Source: CAYVVT01 sp964454335 (GTDB lineage Bacteria > Fidelibacterota > UBA8477 > JABMPR01). From it: a stretch of 64,000 nt of DNA. The notes under the pieces are model-generated. The model worked only from the letters and a program-made list of their open reading frames with translations, was not told where the DNA came from and searched no databases. The stretch is taken from NCBI GenBank assembly GCA_964454335.1, contig CAYVVT010000009.1, positions 1 through 64,000 on the forward strand, in the 5' to 3' direction. This document shows positions 53,006 through 62,330 of the stretch, one piece after another. Made by a program: the position numbers and the translations under genes. How positions within the stretch are numbered: the first letter of the stretch is position 1; every line of letters starts with the position of its first letter.

Positions 53006-54053
53006 GCCGGAAACCTGCAAGCCCAGAGGGCGTATAGGACATATGTTACGCACAGCATTGCTGCTCCTGCTGCCCCTGATGATGATAGCCGAGACCGTGT
53101 CCTATGGAGAGGATCCCTTTGTTCTGGGTCTGGGGCTGGATGCCTACGCACTGGGGCACATTCGCGGTCTGCCCCTGAGCGTCACAAGCCTGGGAGCTAA
53201 TGGTGCCAGTCTTGAAGCACGATCTCCCCGTGCCGGATATCAGCACAGCGAAGGTTTTGGCGGCGTTTACCAGACAGACGTCATCTACGGCAGCTGGGAG
53301 CGCTGGACCCTGGCCCTGTTCCGTGGGGGCATCAGCGGTATCGCCGACACCCGTGGTGCCTTGCAGGACTATGGCAGTGACGGTCAACCCAACACAAATG
53401 ACACGGATGGCAGCGAAGGCAATGGTACCCTGGATCCCGGTGAACGCCTGAGTATCAACAACATCGAGTTCTTCAGCACACAACAATGGGTGGTGGAAGC
53501 AGGATACGGCATCCCTCTGGCCAAGAACCTGGCGATCCACGGCAGTGCCCGTCTCCTCTACCACGACCTCTATGCCCAGCAGGGCTATGGGGTGGGATTT
53601 CATGGTGGTGCCCTTTATCAGCCGCATCCCAGGCTGCGACTGGGACTGCAGGTCACAGATCTGCTGACCACAACCGTCTTCTGGTCTGAAGGCAGCACAG
53701 AACGCTATCCTCCGCAGCTCTACCTGACAGCCGATTACTTCCTCACGTTCAGGAATGTTCCCTTTGCCTTCCGCCCGATCCTGGAGTGGCACTGGTCACC
53801 CTTCCAGGATGTGAGTGGTGAGCAGACCGCCAGCGGCGGACTCAGTTATGGGATCGAGATCGGTTTCAAGAATCAGCTCATCACCCAGCTGGGCCGGAAT
53901 CCATACGGTGATCTTGCACTGGGTGCCCTGATCCGGACCCGCTACCTGGATATCCAGTATGCTACGACCTTCTCCGCTCTGCGGAATGTCAATGGACCCA
54001 CCCACCGGGTTGGTGCCATATTCCAGCTCAGCGAATTCTCCTTTTTCCAGTAG
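52995..54053 (+). CDS. Predicted outer-membrane beta-barrel protein
   Basis: 352 residues. Signal segment MLRTALLLLLPLMMIAETV (from residue 17); AAGGAGA just before ATG 52995 favours that start, overlapping mutS by 11 bp, although ATG 53043 would give a shorter signal peptide. Alternating strands and a final hydrophobic/aromatic strand (FQLSEFSFFQ) suggest a barrel. An acidic loop DTDGSEGNGTLDPGE resembles a calcium loop and a similar loop occurs in the TonB receptor at 59.1 kb. No family is recognised with confidence. Confidence 0.65.
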   Translation: MANKPETCKPRGRIGHMLRTALLLLLPLMMIAETVSYGEDPFVLGLGLDAYALGHIRGLPLSVTSLGANGASLEARSPRAGYQHSEGFGGVYQTDVIYGSWERWTLALFRGGISGIADTRGALQDYGSDGQPNTNDTDGSEGNGTLDPGERLSINNIEFFSTQQWVVEAGYGIPLAKNLAIHGSARLLYHDLYAQQGYGVGFHGGALYQPHPRLRLGLQVTDLLTTTVFWSEGSTERYPPQLYLTADYFLTFRNVPFAFRPILEWHWSPFQDVSGEQTASGGLSYGIEIGFKNQLITQLGRNPYGDLALGALIRTRYLDIQYATTFSALRNVNGPTHRVGAIFQLSEFSFFQ

Positions 54054-54143
54054 AACTGCCGGGGTGTTTCGATACCCTTGTTCTGAGCCCTAGATCCTCA
54101 ATTGTTTATCGAAGTTACCTTGTGAAAAGGTCTGAGTGAGTGC

Positions 54144-55286
54144 TCACCAGATGAGTTTTCCAAGTATGCGGGGGCCGTTTGCGCCGGTGACTGAGGGCAG
54201 ATTGCCGGGAAAACGCCTCAAATTGAGATAGCCCAGATAGGCAAAACCAAAAGCTTCCTTGTTGTCTACACCAAGACCATCCTGGTCCAGCTTTCTCAAC
54301 TCCACGTCAGGGAAACGCAGTGCCAGCTGTTCCACAAGATAATCATTATGGGCACCACCTCCGCTGACCATCACCTGTTCCGGCAGCTCTGCAGGCCCGA
54401 AGGAGTTCCAGGAATGAACGATGCATTCAGCTGTGTAATGGGTCAGAGTACATATGAGATCCAGCCAGCTCTGCTCTGTACCGGGTTGGCATATGCGGAG
54501 CAACTCTTCGTAATATTCGCTGCCGAAGTCTTCCTGGCCGGCCGATCTGGGTGGTGCCTGACCGAGGAAATCGTGTTGCAGCATTGTTTGTAGCCAGGAC
54601 CGGTTAAGCTGTCCGCTGACTGCCAGTTTTCCGCCGTCGTCATAGCTTTGACTGTCCTGAGTGAATGCTCTCACGGCACGGTCGATAAGTGTATTCCCTG
54701 GCCCGCTGTCCCAGGCCGTGATCAGATGATTTGATCCGGAAGGTGGCAGTGCTGTCAGGTTGGCTATACCGCCAATATTAAGGGCCAGGGTCCAATGACT
54801 TCGCGGGCGGAATAGAAGGTCGTCCACGATGGGGATCAGCGGGGCACCCTGGCCGCCGGCCAGGACATCTGCTGTTCTGAAATCATAAACGACAGGAATG
54901 TCGAAAGCCTGTATCAATTCACCCGGTTCACCGACCTGCAGGCTGAAGGCCGGTGGCTGATGGACCAGGGTCTGACCGTGACTGGCAATGAGATCCACCC
55001 CCTTGATCCGGTCCGCCAGCACCTCGGTTAGCCAGCGACCATAGCGATAGTGCAGGTCCGCGGCCCCGGAGACCGTCATCAATAATGGATCCTTGAACAT
55101 GCGCATCATCTCCTCGGGATAGGGGATGGTACCACTTTCCAGGATCGAGAATTCGGGATAGATGCCTGTACCCGTGAACTCAGAACAGCACCAATCAAGA
55201 CCATCGGCGGAGGTTCCACTCATCAAGCCCATGATATTGAGCTTCTCAGACTTCTGAAGATCGAGGATATGGGACCAGGAACGCAT
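54144..55286 (-). CDS. anmK: Anhydro-N-acetylmuramic acid kinase
   Basis: 380 residues. LNIMGLMSGTSADGLD is the N-terminal phosphate motif, then ASHGQTLVHQPP, GEPGELIQAFDIPVVYDFRTAD (in part GEPGELIQAFDIPVVYDF), GGQGAPLIP, LNIGGIANLTALP and DSGPGNTLIDRA. It phosphorylates 1,6-anhydroMurNAc during murein recycling. The start is uncertain: ATG 55286 lies against the CT-rich minus-strand side of a repeat with no ribosome-binding site, and an internal ATG at 55232 is possible. It stands alone on the minus strand. Confidence 0.93.
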   Translation of the reverse strand: MRSWSHILDLQKSEKLNIMGLMSGTSADGLDWCCSEFTGTGIYPEFSILESGTIPYPEEMMRMFKDPLLMTVSGAADLHYRYGRWLTEVLADRIKGVDLIASHGQTLVHQPPAFSLQVGEPGELIQAFDIPVVYDFRTADVLAGGQGAPLIPIVDDLLFRPRSHWTLALNIGGIANLTALPPSGSNHLITAWDSGPGNTLIDRAVRAFTQDSQSYDDGGKLAVSGQLNRSWLQTMLQHDFLGQAPPRSAGQEDFGSEYYEELLRICQPGTEQSWLDLICTLTHYTAECIVHSWNSFGPAELPEQVMVSGGGAHNDYLVEQLALRFPDVELRKLDQDGLGVDNKEAFGFAYLGYLNLRRFPGNLPSVTGANGPRILGKLIW

Positions 55287-55289
55287 GGG

Positions 55290-55575
55290 GGAAAGTAGGA
55301 AGGCAGAAGATAGAAGACAGGAGAAAGAAGACAGATGGCGAAGGGTGGAAACTGGAAATTTGAAATTTGAATCTGAACGAATCCCGGTCTGTTAAAAGAA
55401 TCCAATTGATCCCCGGCATGAATACCCTGGTCCACCGAGTTTACCTGAAGGCCACACCCGACGGCAGAGCCAACTCATTCTCAAAAAATGGTATCAGGTT
55501 GTAAAACCCACCCATCACCTGGATTCTATCTCCTGACTCCTGTCTCCCTGCTGCTGTCTCCCGACTCCTCCCTTG
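55290..55575 (+). repeat. Intergenic foldback-type repeat, locus B
   Basis: This fills the 369-bp gap between anmK and tig, with no credible gene. Left arm: GAAGGCAGAAGATAGAAGAC and AGACAGGAGA, then GGAAACTGGAAATTTGAAAT. Core: the 27-bp word at 55460-55486 shared with locus A (26 of 27). Right arm: CTATCTCCTGACTCCTGTCT and CTGCTGTCTCCCGACTCC; CTCCTGTCT (55537-55545) pairs with the left arm. Confidence 0.75.
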
Positions 55576-55601
55576 CTCAAGCATAGGTCCCCGACTATCT
55601 T
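55573..55601 (+). promoter_or_regulatory. Possible promoter of tig-clpP-clpX
   Basis: TTGCTC, 17 bp, TATCTT, about 55 bp before the tig start. Moderate match only. Confidence 0.3.
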
Positions 55602-55655
55602 TGCGCGCTATGTGAGAAATGAGACTAATCCCAAGAAAGAATCGGAGTTAGAGAT

Positions 55656-56948
55656 TTGGATATAAAGGTTGAAGTTGGGCAGGCTCACGAGCGTACACTC
55701 AAGGTGCATACCGCTTGGGATGAACTGAAGCCCAGCTATGAAAAGAAACTCAACGATCTCAATAAGAAGGTGAAGCGACCGGGCTTCAGGCCTGGCAAGA
55801 TCCCGCGTCAGATCATGACCAGCACCTATGGTCCTGCTGTCCTGGCGGACCTGGTGGAGGACTGGGTCCAGAAAGCCTACATGCAGGCCGTCATCGAGAA
55901 CAACTGGGAACCGATCAAACAGGTGAGTATCGATGACATGCAGGAATTCGACGAGGGCAAGGACCTGGATTTTACCCTCAGCCTCGAGGTGGAACCGGAC
56001 ATCGCACTCCCGGACTACAAGAGCGGATACAAAGTGACCCGGCCCAAATACATCCCCAGCGACGAGGATGTGGAACATGCCCTGGGCCATCTCCAGGAAC
56101 GCTATGCACAGGTGGAAACCCGCGAGGATGGTGCGCTGGAAGGTGATCTCATCATGGGTGATCTTCAGTACCTGGACGAAAGCGGGCTACCCATCATCGG
56201 CCGCAAAGTGGAGGATCGCTACATCAAGGTGGGTGAAGGCGTATTTGGCGGCGATGTATTGCAGCAGCTTACCGGGGCAAAAACCGGAGACGATATCCGC
56301 TTCACCATCCCCGGACCGGACAAGGGCGAGGAAGATCTGCATGTTCAGCTAACCGTGAAAGCGGTGGAGTCCCATGTGCTTCCTGAGCTCAATGATGCAT
56401 TCGCCAAGACGGTGAACCCGGAGTTGGAGGACTTTGAAGCCCTGAAGGCCGAGGTGCTGGAAGATATCAATGAGCAGCTCAAGCAGGATGCGGAACGCGC
56501 ATTACGACAGGCCATTGCGGATCATATGGTCCAGAAATCAAAGGTCGATATCCCGGAGAGCATGGTAGTCAATTACCTGGACCGCTTCATCGAGCGTGTG
56601 AAGCAAGAACAGGGTGATAACGTAGATGAGGAAGAGATCCGCAGCAGCAATCGCGACCGGGCGGATTGGGAACTGAAATGGTACCTGGCCCGGAAGAAGC
56701 TGGTACGTGCGGAGGAGTTGCAGGTCACTGAGGAGGATATCGATGCGAAAATCGATAAACTCACAGAGAAGATGCCCGGTGACAAGACCAAGATCAAAGC
56801 CCTGTACCGTGACAAACAGTATCTGCCGCAGATCCGTGAAGACATACTGGACGAAAAGGTATTCGTTCATCTGATCTCTTTTGCCAAGGTGAAGGAAAAG
56901 AAGGTCAACACCAAAGAAATTGGAGGCTATCATGGCCACGCCCATTAA
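55656..56948 (+). CDS. tig: Trigger factor, ribosome-associated chaperone
   Basis: 430 residues from TTG 55656, with GGAG nine bases upstream. The ribosome-binding signature GFRPGKIPRQI is at about residues 45-55, followed by the FKBP-like domain (YAQVETREDGALEGDLIMGD) and the helical C-terminal chaperone domain. It folds nascent chains and has prolyl isomerase activity in most bacteria. It overlaps clpP by 17 bp, the standard tig-clpP-clpX arrangement. Confidence 0.94.
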   Translation: MDIKVEVGQAHERTLKVHTAWDELKPSYEKKLNDLNKKVKRPGFRPGKIPRQIMTSTYGPAVLADLVEDWVQKAYMQAVIENNWEPIKQVSIDDMQEFDEGKDLDFTLSLEVEPDIALPDYKSGYKVTRPKYIPSDEDVEHALGHLQERYAQVETREDGALEGDLIMGDLQYLDESGLPIIGRKVEDRYIKVGEGVFGGDVLQQLTGAKTGDDIRFTIPGPDKGEEDLHVQLTVKAVESHVLPELNDAFAKTVNPELEDFEALKAEVLEDINEQLKQDAERALRQAIADHMVQKSKVDIPESMVVNYLDRFIERVKQEQGDNVDEEEIRSSNRDRADWELKWYLARKKLVRAEELQVTEEDIDAKIDKLTEKMPGDKTKIKALYRDKQYLPQIREDILDEKVFVHLISFAKVKEKKVNTKEIGGYHGHAH

Positions 56949-57528
56949 TCAACTCGTTCCCATGGTTGTGGAGCAGACCGGCCGCACCGAGCGGGCCTAT
57001 GATATCTACAGCCGTTTACTCAAGGAGCGCATCATCTTCCTGAGCACACCCATCGACGACAACGTAGCCAGTCTGGTGGTAGCCCAGCTTATTTTTCTGG
57101 AAGCAGATGACGCCGAGAAGGACATTTTTCTGTACATCAATTCCCCTGGTGGGATCATTACGTCAGGCATGGCCATCCTGGATACGATGAATTACATCAA
57201 GCCGGATGTCTGTACTACTGTCGTGGGGCAGGCCTCCAGTATGGCCGCAGTGCTCATGGCAGCAGGCACTCCTGGCAAACGCTATGTATTGCCCCATGCC
57301 CGGATCATGATCCATCAACCCCTGGGTGGTGCCGAAGGCCAGGCTTCCGATATCGTCATTGCAGCTGAGGAGATCCAGCGCATGAAGAAGGAGTTGAATG
57401 CCATGCTGGCGCGCTATACGGGCAAAAAGGTCACCCAGATCGAGAAGGATGCGGACCGCAATTACTTCATGTCGTCTGAAGAAGCCGTTAAATATGGTTT
57501 GGCCGATCAGGTAATCGAGAAGCGCTGA
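56932..57528 (+). CDS. clpP: ATP-dependent Clp protease proteolytic subunit, Asn at the triad Asp position
   Basis: 198 residues from ATG 56932, with GGAGG five bases upstream. Ser103 (GQASSMAAV) and His128 (ARIMIHQPLGG) of the catalytic triad are present. In E. coli ClpP the third residue is Asp185 in TERDRFLS; the aligned segment here is ADRNYFMS, with Asn177 (codon AAT) at that place. All other family segments, such as INSPGGIITSGMAI and AVKYGLADQVI, are normal. It forms the tetradecameric peptidase that works with the adjacent ClpX. It is the only clpP in the window. Confidence 0.95.
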   Translation: MATPINQLVPMVVEQTGRTERAYDIYSRLLKERIIFLSTPIDDNVASLVVAQLIFLEADDAEKDIFLYINSPGGIITSGMAILDTMNYIKPDVCTTVVGQASSMAAVLMAAGTPGKRYVLPHARIMIHQPLGGAEGQASDIVIAAEEIQRMKKELNAMLARYTGKKVTQIEKDADRNYFMSSEEAVKYGLADQVIEKR

Positions 57529-57532
57529 GCAG

Positions 57533-58783
57533 ATGAACGACACGCCCGAACAGCGGAGTTGTTCCTTCTGTGGCCGCGCCCAGGAGGAGACGGGGATGCT
57601 CATCGCCAGTCCCACAGGGGTTTACATCTGTGAACGCTGTGTCACCAGTGCCGGCCAGATCCTGAAGGATGAGGCCGATATCAGCCTGGAGGCCAAGCCG
57701 CTGTTCGAAAGTCACGAAGACATACCCAAACCTGAAGCCATCAAGGCCCACCTTGACCAGTACGTCATCGGCCAGGAAGAGGCCAAACGCACTGTGTCGG
57801 TGGCGGTTTACAATCACTACAAACGGATCCACACCCTGGATGAGATCGACGACGTGGAACTCGAGAAGAGCAATATTCTGCTCATGGGGCCCACCGGGAC
57901 GGGGAAAACGCTGCTGGCACGTGCGCTGGCGAGTTACCTGCATGTTCCCTTTGCTATCGCTGATGCCACCGTTCTGACAGAAGCCGGCTATGTCGGGGAA
58001 GATGTGGAGAACATCCTGGTCCGGCTGCTGCAGTCGGCTGACTACGATGTGGATGCAACCCAGGCCGGTATCATATACATCGACGAGATCGACAAGATCT
58101 CCCGGCGTTCGGCAAACGCGTCCATCACCAGGGACGTCAGTGGGGAGGGGGTTCAGCAAGCCCTGCTTAAGATCCTGGAAGGCACGGTGGCCCAGGTCCC
58201 GCCGAAGGGCGGACGCAAGCATCCCGAGCAGCCCCTGGTTTCCATAGATACCAGCAACATCCTCTTCATTGTTGGTGGGGCATTCCAGGGCGTCGATGAG
58301 ATCATCCACAAACGCCGACGTAAGACGCTCATGGGCTTTAATACAGAGCTTGGAATCGACCAGGATCTGAAGGGAGCGGAGCTGCTACAGTTCGTCGAAC
58401 CGGAGGATCTGCTGCAATATGGCCTGATCCCTGAGCTCATTGGTCGCCTGCCGGTGGTGGCAACCCTGGAGGAGCTGACCCGGGACGCCCTGCGGACCAT
58501 TCTCCTGGAACCACGCAATGCCCTGGTGAAACAGTATAAGAAGCTCTTCGAACTGGAAGGTGTAAAACTACGTTTCGAGGAAGCGGCCCTGGAGGCCATC
58601 ATCGATGCCGCCCAGAAAAATGACACTGGAGCCCGTGCTCTGCGACGCAGTATTGAGAAGATCATGATGAACATCATGTTCGAATTGCCCAGCATGAAGA
58701 ATATCCAGAGCTGTGTAATCACTGAAAAGGTGGTTAGGGAAGGCGCCAAACCCCGCTTCACCCGCCGCCGTTCTTCGGCCTGA
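57533..58783 (+). CDS. clpX: ATP-dependent Clp protease ATPase subunit ClpX
   Basis: 416 residues. N-terminal C4 zinc domain (CSFCGRAQ ... YICERCV), AAA+ Walker A GPTGTGKTLLAR near residue 119, Walker B IIYIDEIDKI, sensor regions and the C-terminal small domain (TGARALRRSIEKIMM). The peptidase-docking loop region lies around the IGRLP segment (LIPELIGRLPVV). It unfolds substrates and feeds ClpP. It starts 5 bp after clpP. Confidence 0.96.
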   Translation: MNDTPEQRSCSFCGRAQEETGMLIASPTGVYICERCVTSAGQILKDEADISLEAKPLFESHEDIPKPEAIKAHLDQYVIGQEEAKRTVSVAVYNHYKRIHTLDEIDDVELEKSNILLMGPTGTGKTLLARALASYLHVPFAIADATVLTEAGYVGEDVENILVRLLQSADYDVDATQAGIIYIDEIDKISRRSANASITRDVSGEGVQQALLKILEGTVAQVPPKGGRKHPEQPLVSIDTSNILFIVGGAFQGVDEIIHKRRRKTLMGFNTELGIDQDLKGAELLQFVEPEDLLQYGLIPELIGRLPVVATLEELTRDALRTILLEPRNALVKQYKKLFELEGVKLRFEEAALEAIIDAAQKNDTGARALRRSIEKIMMNIMFELPSMKNIQSCVITEKVVREGAKPRFTRRRSSA

Positions 58784-58983
58784 TCACAACCTCACGATTC
58801 CCATCAAAAGAGCTTGGTTTTATGTCCAATTGGTCTCGATCCCGGGGGCCTTGACCTGTACGGGATTGACCTCAGCAGACCGCAAAAGTCATATCTATCC
58901 CGTTGCTTCGGTTGGAGTACAATCAAATCCTGAATGACTTTTCGTTAATATCTGCGCTCTTACAAATTAATTTCATATGCGTT

Positions 58984-59004
58984 AATCCTTATTTATAAAG
59001 GATT
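58984..59004. promoter_or_regulatory. Inverted repeat upstream of the TonB receptor promoter
   Basis: AATCCTT-ATTTATA-AAGGATT, perfect 7-bp arms, placed 20 bp before the -35 box. It could be an operator for receptor regulation. The rest of the 311-bp gap after clpX is AT-rich and otherwise featureless. Confidence 0.45.
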
Positions 59005-59024
59005 TGCAGGCAACTAATAATGTC

Positions 59025-59053
59025 TTGACACATTTTTTTCTTACCACTAAACT
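59025..59053 (+). promoter_or_regulatory. Promoter of the TonB receptor gene
   Basis: A perfect TTGACA, a 17-bp spacer and TAAACT, ending about 41 bp upstream of the ATG. GGAGG lies in the leader. Confidence 0.65.
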
Positions 59054-59094
59054 TCGCACTGGCAGATAAAAAACTGGTAGTGGAGGTAAATACC

Positions 59095-62000
59095 ATGTTT
59101 AAACCAGGTCATCTATTGGTGCAATTTTTTGTATTGCTCGCGATGACGTCGTTCCTCCTAGCCGGAACGACGGGTAAGATCGCAGGTGTGGCGAAGGACG
59201 CCACAACCGGCGAACCGCTATTTGGTGTTAACGTTGTGGTAGAAGGTACCAATATGGGTGCGGCCACAGGTTCAGACGGGCGCTTCTTCATTCTGAATGT
59301 ACCGCCTGGTCTGTACAATGTGCAGGCACAGTATATTGGTTATGCCATGTTGACGATCCAGGGTGTCCGCGTTACTGTGGACATCACGACGGAAGTCGAC
59401 TTCGAAATGGATATGGAAGCAATCCAGGGTGAACAGGTCATCAAGGTTGCCGAAAGACCCCTCATCGAAAAGAAATCCACCAACGAACGCCGCATTGTCC
59501 GAGCAGAAGATCTTGAGAACCTCCCGGTGCGTGATGCCCAGGAGATCATCAGTCTGCAGACCGGTGCCGTGAAGGTCGGTGAGCAGCTCTATATTCGTGG
59601 CGGTCGCCGCGAAGAGGTTGCCTATTTCATCGATGGTGTCTATCAGGTCAACGACTTTGACCGTTTTGATAGACCCGAATCCGGCGAAGTGTCCTCAAAT
59701 GCACTGGAGGAAGTATCCTTCCAGGCAGGCGGGTTCGACGCTGAGTACGGCTCTGCCACTGCAGGTCTGATCAACATGTCAACCAAGACTGGTGGCAGCA
59801 AGATCGACATCGCAGGTGAGGTCGCCACGGACGAGTTTCTCAGCACCGAGAAAGCTCAGTTGGGAACCTATTCCTATGGACAGAATGTCTATAACCTGAG
59901 TCTCAGTGGCCCCATCACCAAGAACCTCAGTTTTTACGTAAACGGCGAAAAACAGTGGAATCTCGATCGTTATCGTTCCGCGGGCCCCCATGCCGAAGCC
60001 GATTATATCGGTGATGTCGGAATGGATGGAATTGCCGATACGGAAGATACCGATGGTACAGAAGGTGACGGTATTCGCCAGTATGGTGAGTACACCGTGC
60101 GCAAAGAGTACGGACCGCTGACCAACAATTGGGAGAACAAGCGCCTGGTCACCGGTAACCTGCTGTTCAGCATGGGCAACCTGAGAACCAAGATCGGCGG
60201 TAATTACTCGAACAATGTTTGGCAAAAATTTAACCATGCAACGTTCCGTAATCGTCGGGCACCTTTTGCCGCTGAAAGTATTCCCGTCTGGAAAAGTCAG
60301 ACCTATGCAGCCTATATCCGCACCACCTGGACAATCAGTGCCAAGTCCCTGCTGGATATCCAGGTTGCCACCTTCAAAGATGCTTACCAGAATGGAAATC
60401 AACAGCATTGGGATCAGTTCTTCCTCTATGGTTTCAAGGAAATGCCTTATGCACAGCTTGAAGAATTGATGACCGGTGATCAGGATCTGGTTCGTCAGAT
60501 GCTGGCCAACGAATATGATGACTTCAAGTATGTCTGGGAAAACGTGGATGACTATCTGTCCGAAGATGGCAGCATGATATCATTCCAGCCTGAGTTGCAG
60601 AGCAACGGCATCGAACCCCGTACGCTGAACGCCTGGGCCGGCTACAGACCCCCAGGACATGTTTTTGGATCCTATGAGCAGAATGAAACCGGGTACGTTG
60701 GTTTCAATACGGATTTCAAAACCCAACAGGGTCCCCACGAGATCCGCGTCGGAGCTGAGATGAGGAAATACCTCATCCGCTATTATCGCATCGGTTCACC
60801 AGAGCGTCTGGCCTCCACTTTCTTCAATTCGACGCCCTATGACCAGGATGCCTTCACAGAGCTCCACGATGCCGATGATCCCCTTGTCTCAAAATATGAT
60901 GACTATCAGGCCTATATCGACAACTACTGGTTCCAGGCCTACAAAACGGCCTACGCAGAAAACATGGGTTATGAGGTTGACGCCAGCAGCAATCTGGATG
61001 TAAGTCTGGCCGACAATCGTGACGGTCCGCGGGAACCGCTCATCGGTGGTGTCTATTTCCAGGATAAAATCGAACTGGATGACCTGGTGATGAACATCGG
61101 TCTGCGCTATGATCATATTAATCCCAGAAACTTCACACTGCGGGATCCATCAAACGTGATCCTGGATAGCCTCGGCTCTATCGCTGAGACTGTTTACGCG
61201 GATGAGGACGGGATATATAATTCCTACACACCTACTGACGATTTAGATGGGAATCCGGTGGATCACACCGGTATAATGCAGCTGAATGAACGCGAAGCAT
61301 TCAACCTGATCTCGCCACGTCTGGGTTTCGCCTTCCCGGTGACAGACCGTACGGTCTTCCATGCCCAGTACGGTAAGTATGTCCAGCAGCCCCAGCTCAA
61401 CCGGCTGTTCCTCAGTTACCTACGTTTTGCAGCCAATCTGAGTCAGGGTAATTATACCACATCTGGTAATCCCGAACTGGATCCGGTCCGGACCACCTCC
61501 TACGAGATTGGTTTCAAGCAGCAACTGTCAAACAACTCCAGTATTGACCTCACGGTTTTCTACAAGCAGATGACGGACTATGTCCAGATCCGCAACGTCG
61601 ATGAGGCCAAGCCAGTTGTTTATGCTCGTTATGTGAACGGTGATTATGGTAGTGTCAAAGGCTTATCTGCCAGCTTCCAGCTGCGCCGCACAGGATACAT
61701 CCAGGCCTTTGTGAACTATACCCTGCAGTATGCGGGCGGAACGGGTTCCACCGGAACCGGTCAGTACAAGATCGCCTGGCAGGATGGGAATTATCCCACC
61801 TTTGTCAGCCCTCTTGACTTCGATCAGCGACACACAGGTTCCGTCAATGTCGACTTCCGTACAACGGAGAAAGACCGTCTCTCGGAAGCAGGTCTGAACC
61901 TGCTGCTGACCTTCGGATCCGGCCGACGCTATACACCGATGGAAATCAACAGCGCCGTTTTCCCGGGTACCTCCGATACACCCATCGCTTCCCTGAATTC

Positions 62001-62304
62001 AGGGACCATGCCTTGGGTATTCCAGCTTGATACCAGACTGGACAAGAACTGGTATGTCGGACCCTTCAAACTGAACACCTACCTCTGGGTCAAGAATGCG
62101 CTGGATCGTGTGAACGTACGTGACGTACATGATGGGACGGGTCAGGCAGACTATGACGGTTGGTTCAACACGCCCCCGGGTGAAGCCTGGGCTGCAGAAC
62201 CTACCAACAATGTCTTTCTCTACAACCTCAGAGCGAACGAGCCATACAACTATGAGTCTCCCCGTACGGTGTTACTGGGTGTGCGCTTCTATCTGAATGA
62301 TTAG
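59095..62304 (+). CDS. TonB-dependent outer-membrane receptor with carboxypeptidase-like N-terminal domain
   Basis: 1069 residues from ATG 59095; GGAGG precedes it. A signal peptide ends near LLAG; a carboxypeptidase-D-regulatory-like domain follows (GKIAGVAKDATTGEPLFGVN ... GRFFILNVPPGLYNVQ), then the plug (LYIRGGRREEVAYFIDGVYQ and GFDAEYGSATAGLINMSTKT) and a long barrel ending LLGVRFYLND. No SusD gene follows, so it is not an ordinary SusCD pair. The ligand is unknown. An acidic DTDGTEGDG loop is present near residue 320. Confidence 0.9.
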   Translation: MFKPGHLLVQFFVLLAMTSFLLAGTTGKIAGVAKDATTGEPLFGVNVVVEGTNMGAATGSDGRFFILNVPPGLYNVQAQYIGYAMLTIQGVRVTVDITTEVDFEMDMEAIQGEQVIKVAERPLIEKKSTNERRIVRAEDLENLPVRDAQEIISLQTGAVKVGEQLYIRGGRREEVAYFIDGVYQVNDFDRFDRPESGEVSSNALEEVSFQAGGFDAEYGSATAGLINMSTKTGGSKIDIAGEVATDEFLSTEKAQLGTYSYGQNVYNLSLSGPITKNLSFYVNGEKQWNLDRYRSAGPHAEADYIGDVGMDGIADTEDTDGTEGDGIRQYGEYTVRKEYGPLTNNWENKRLVTGNLLFSMGNLRTKIGGNYSNNVWQKFNHATFRNRRAPFAAESIPVWKSQTYAAYIRTTWTISAKSLLDIQVATFKDAYQNGNQQHWDQFFLYGFKEMPYAQLEELMTGDQDLVRQMLANEYDDFKYVWENVDDYLSEDGSMISFQPELQSNGIEPRTLNAWAGYRPPGHVFGSYEQNETGYVGFNTDFKTQQGPHEIRVGAEMRKYLIRYYRIGSPERLASTFFNSTPYDQDAFTELHDADDPLVSKYDDYQAYIDNYWFQAYKTAYAENMGYEVDASSNLDVSLADNRDGPREPLIGGVYFQDKIELDDLVMNIGLRYDHINPRNFTLRDPSNVILDSLGSIAETVYADEDGIYNSYTPTDDLDGNPVDHTGIMQLNEREAFNLISPRLGFAFPVTDRTVFHAQYGKYVQQPQLNRLFLSYLRFAANLSQGNYTTSGNPELDPVRTTSYEIGFKQQLSNNSSIDLTVFYKQMTDYVQIRNVDEAKPVVYARYVNGDYGSVKGLSASFQLRRTGYIQAFVNYTLQYAGGTGSTGTGQYKIAWQDGNYPTFVSPLDFDQRHTGSVNVDFRTTEKDRLSEAGLNLLLTFGSGRRYTPMEINSAVFPGTSDTPIASLNSGTMPWVFQLDTRLDKNWYVGPFKLNTYLWVKNALDRVNVRDVHDGTGQADYDGWFNTPPGEAWAAEPTNNVFLYNLRANEPYNYESPRTVLLGVRFYLND

Positions 62305-62330
62305 ATCTGGGAAGACGAGGGAATTATACG

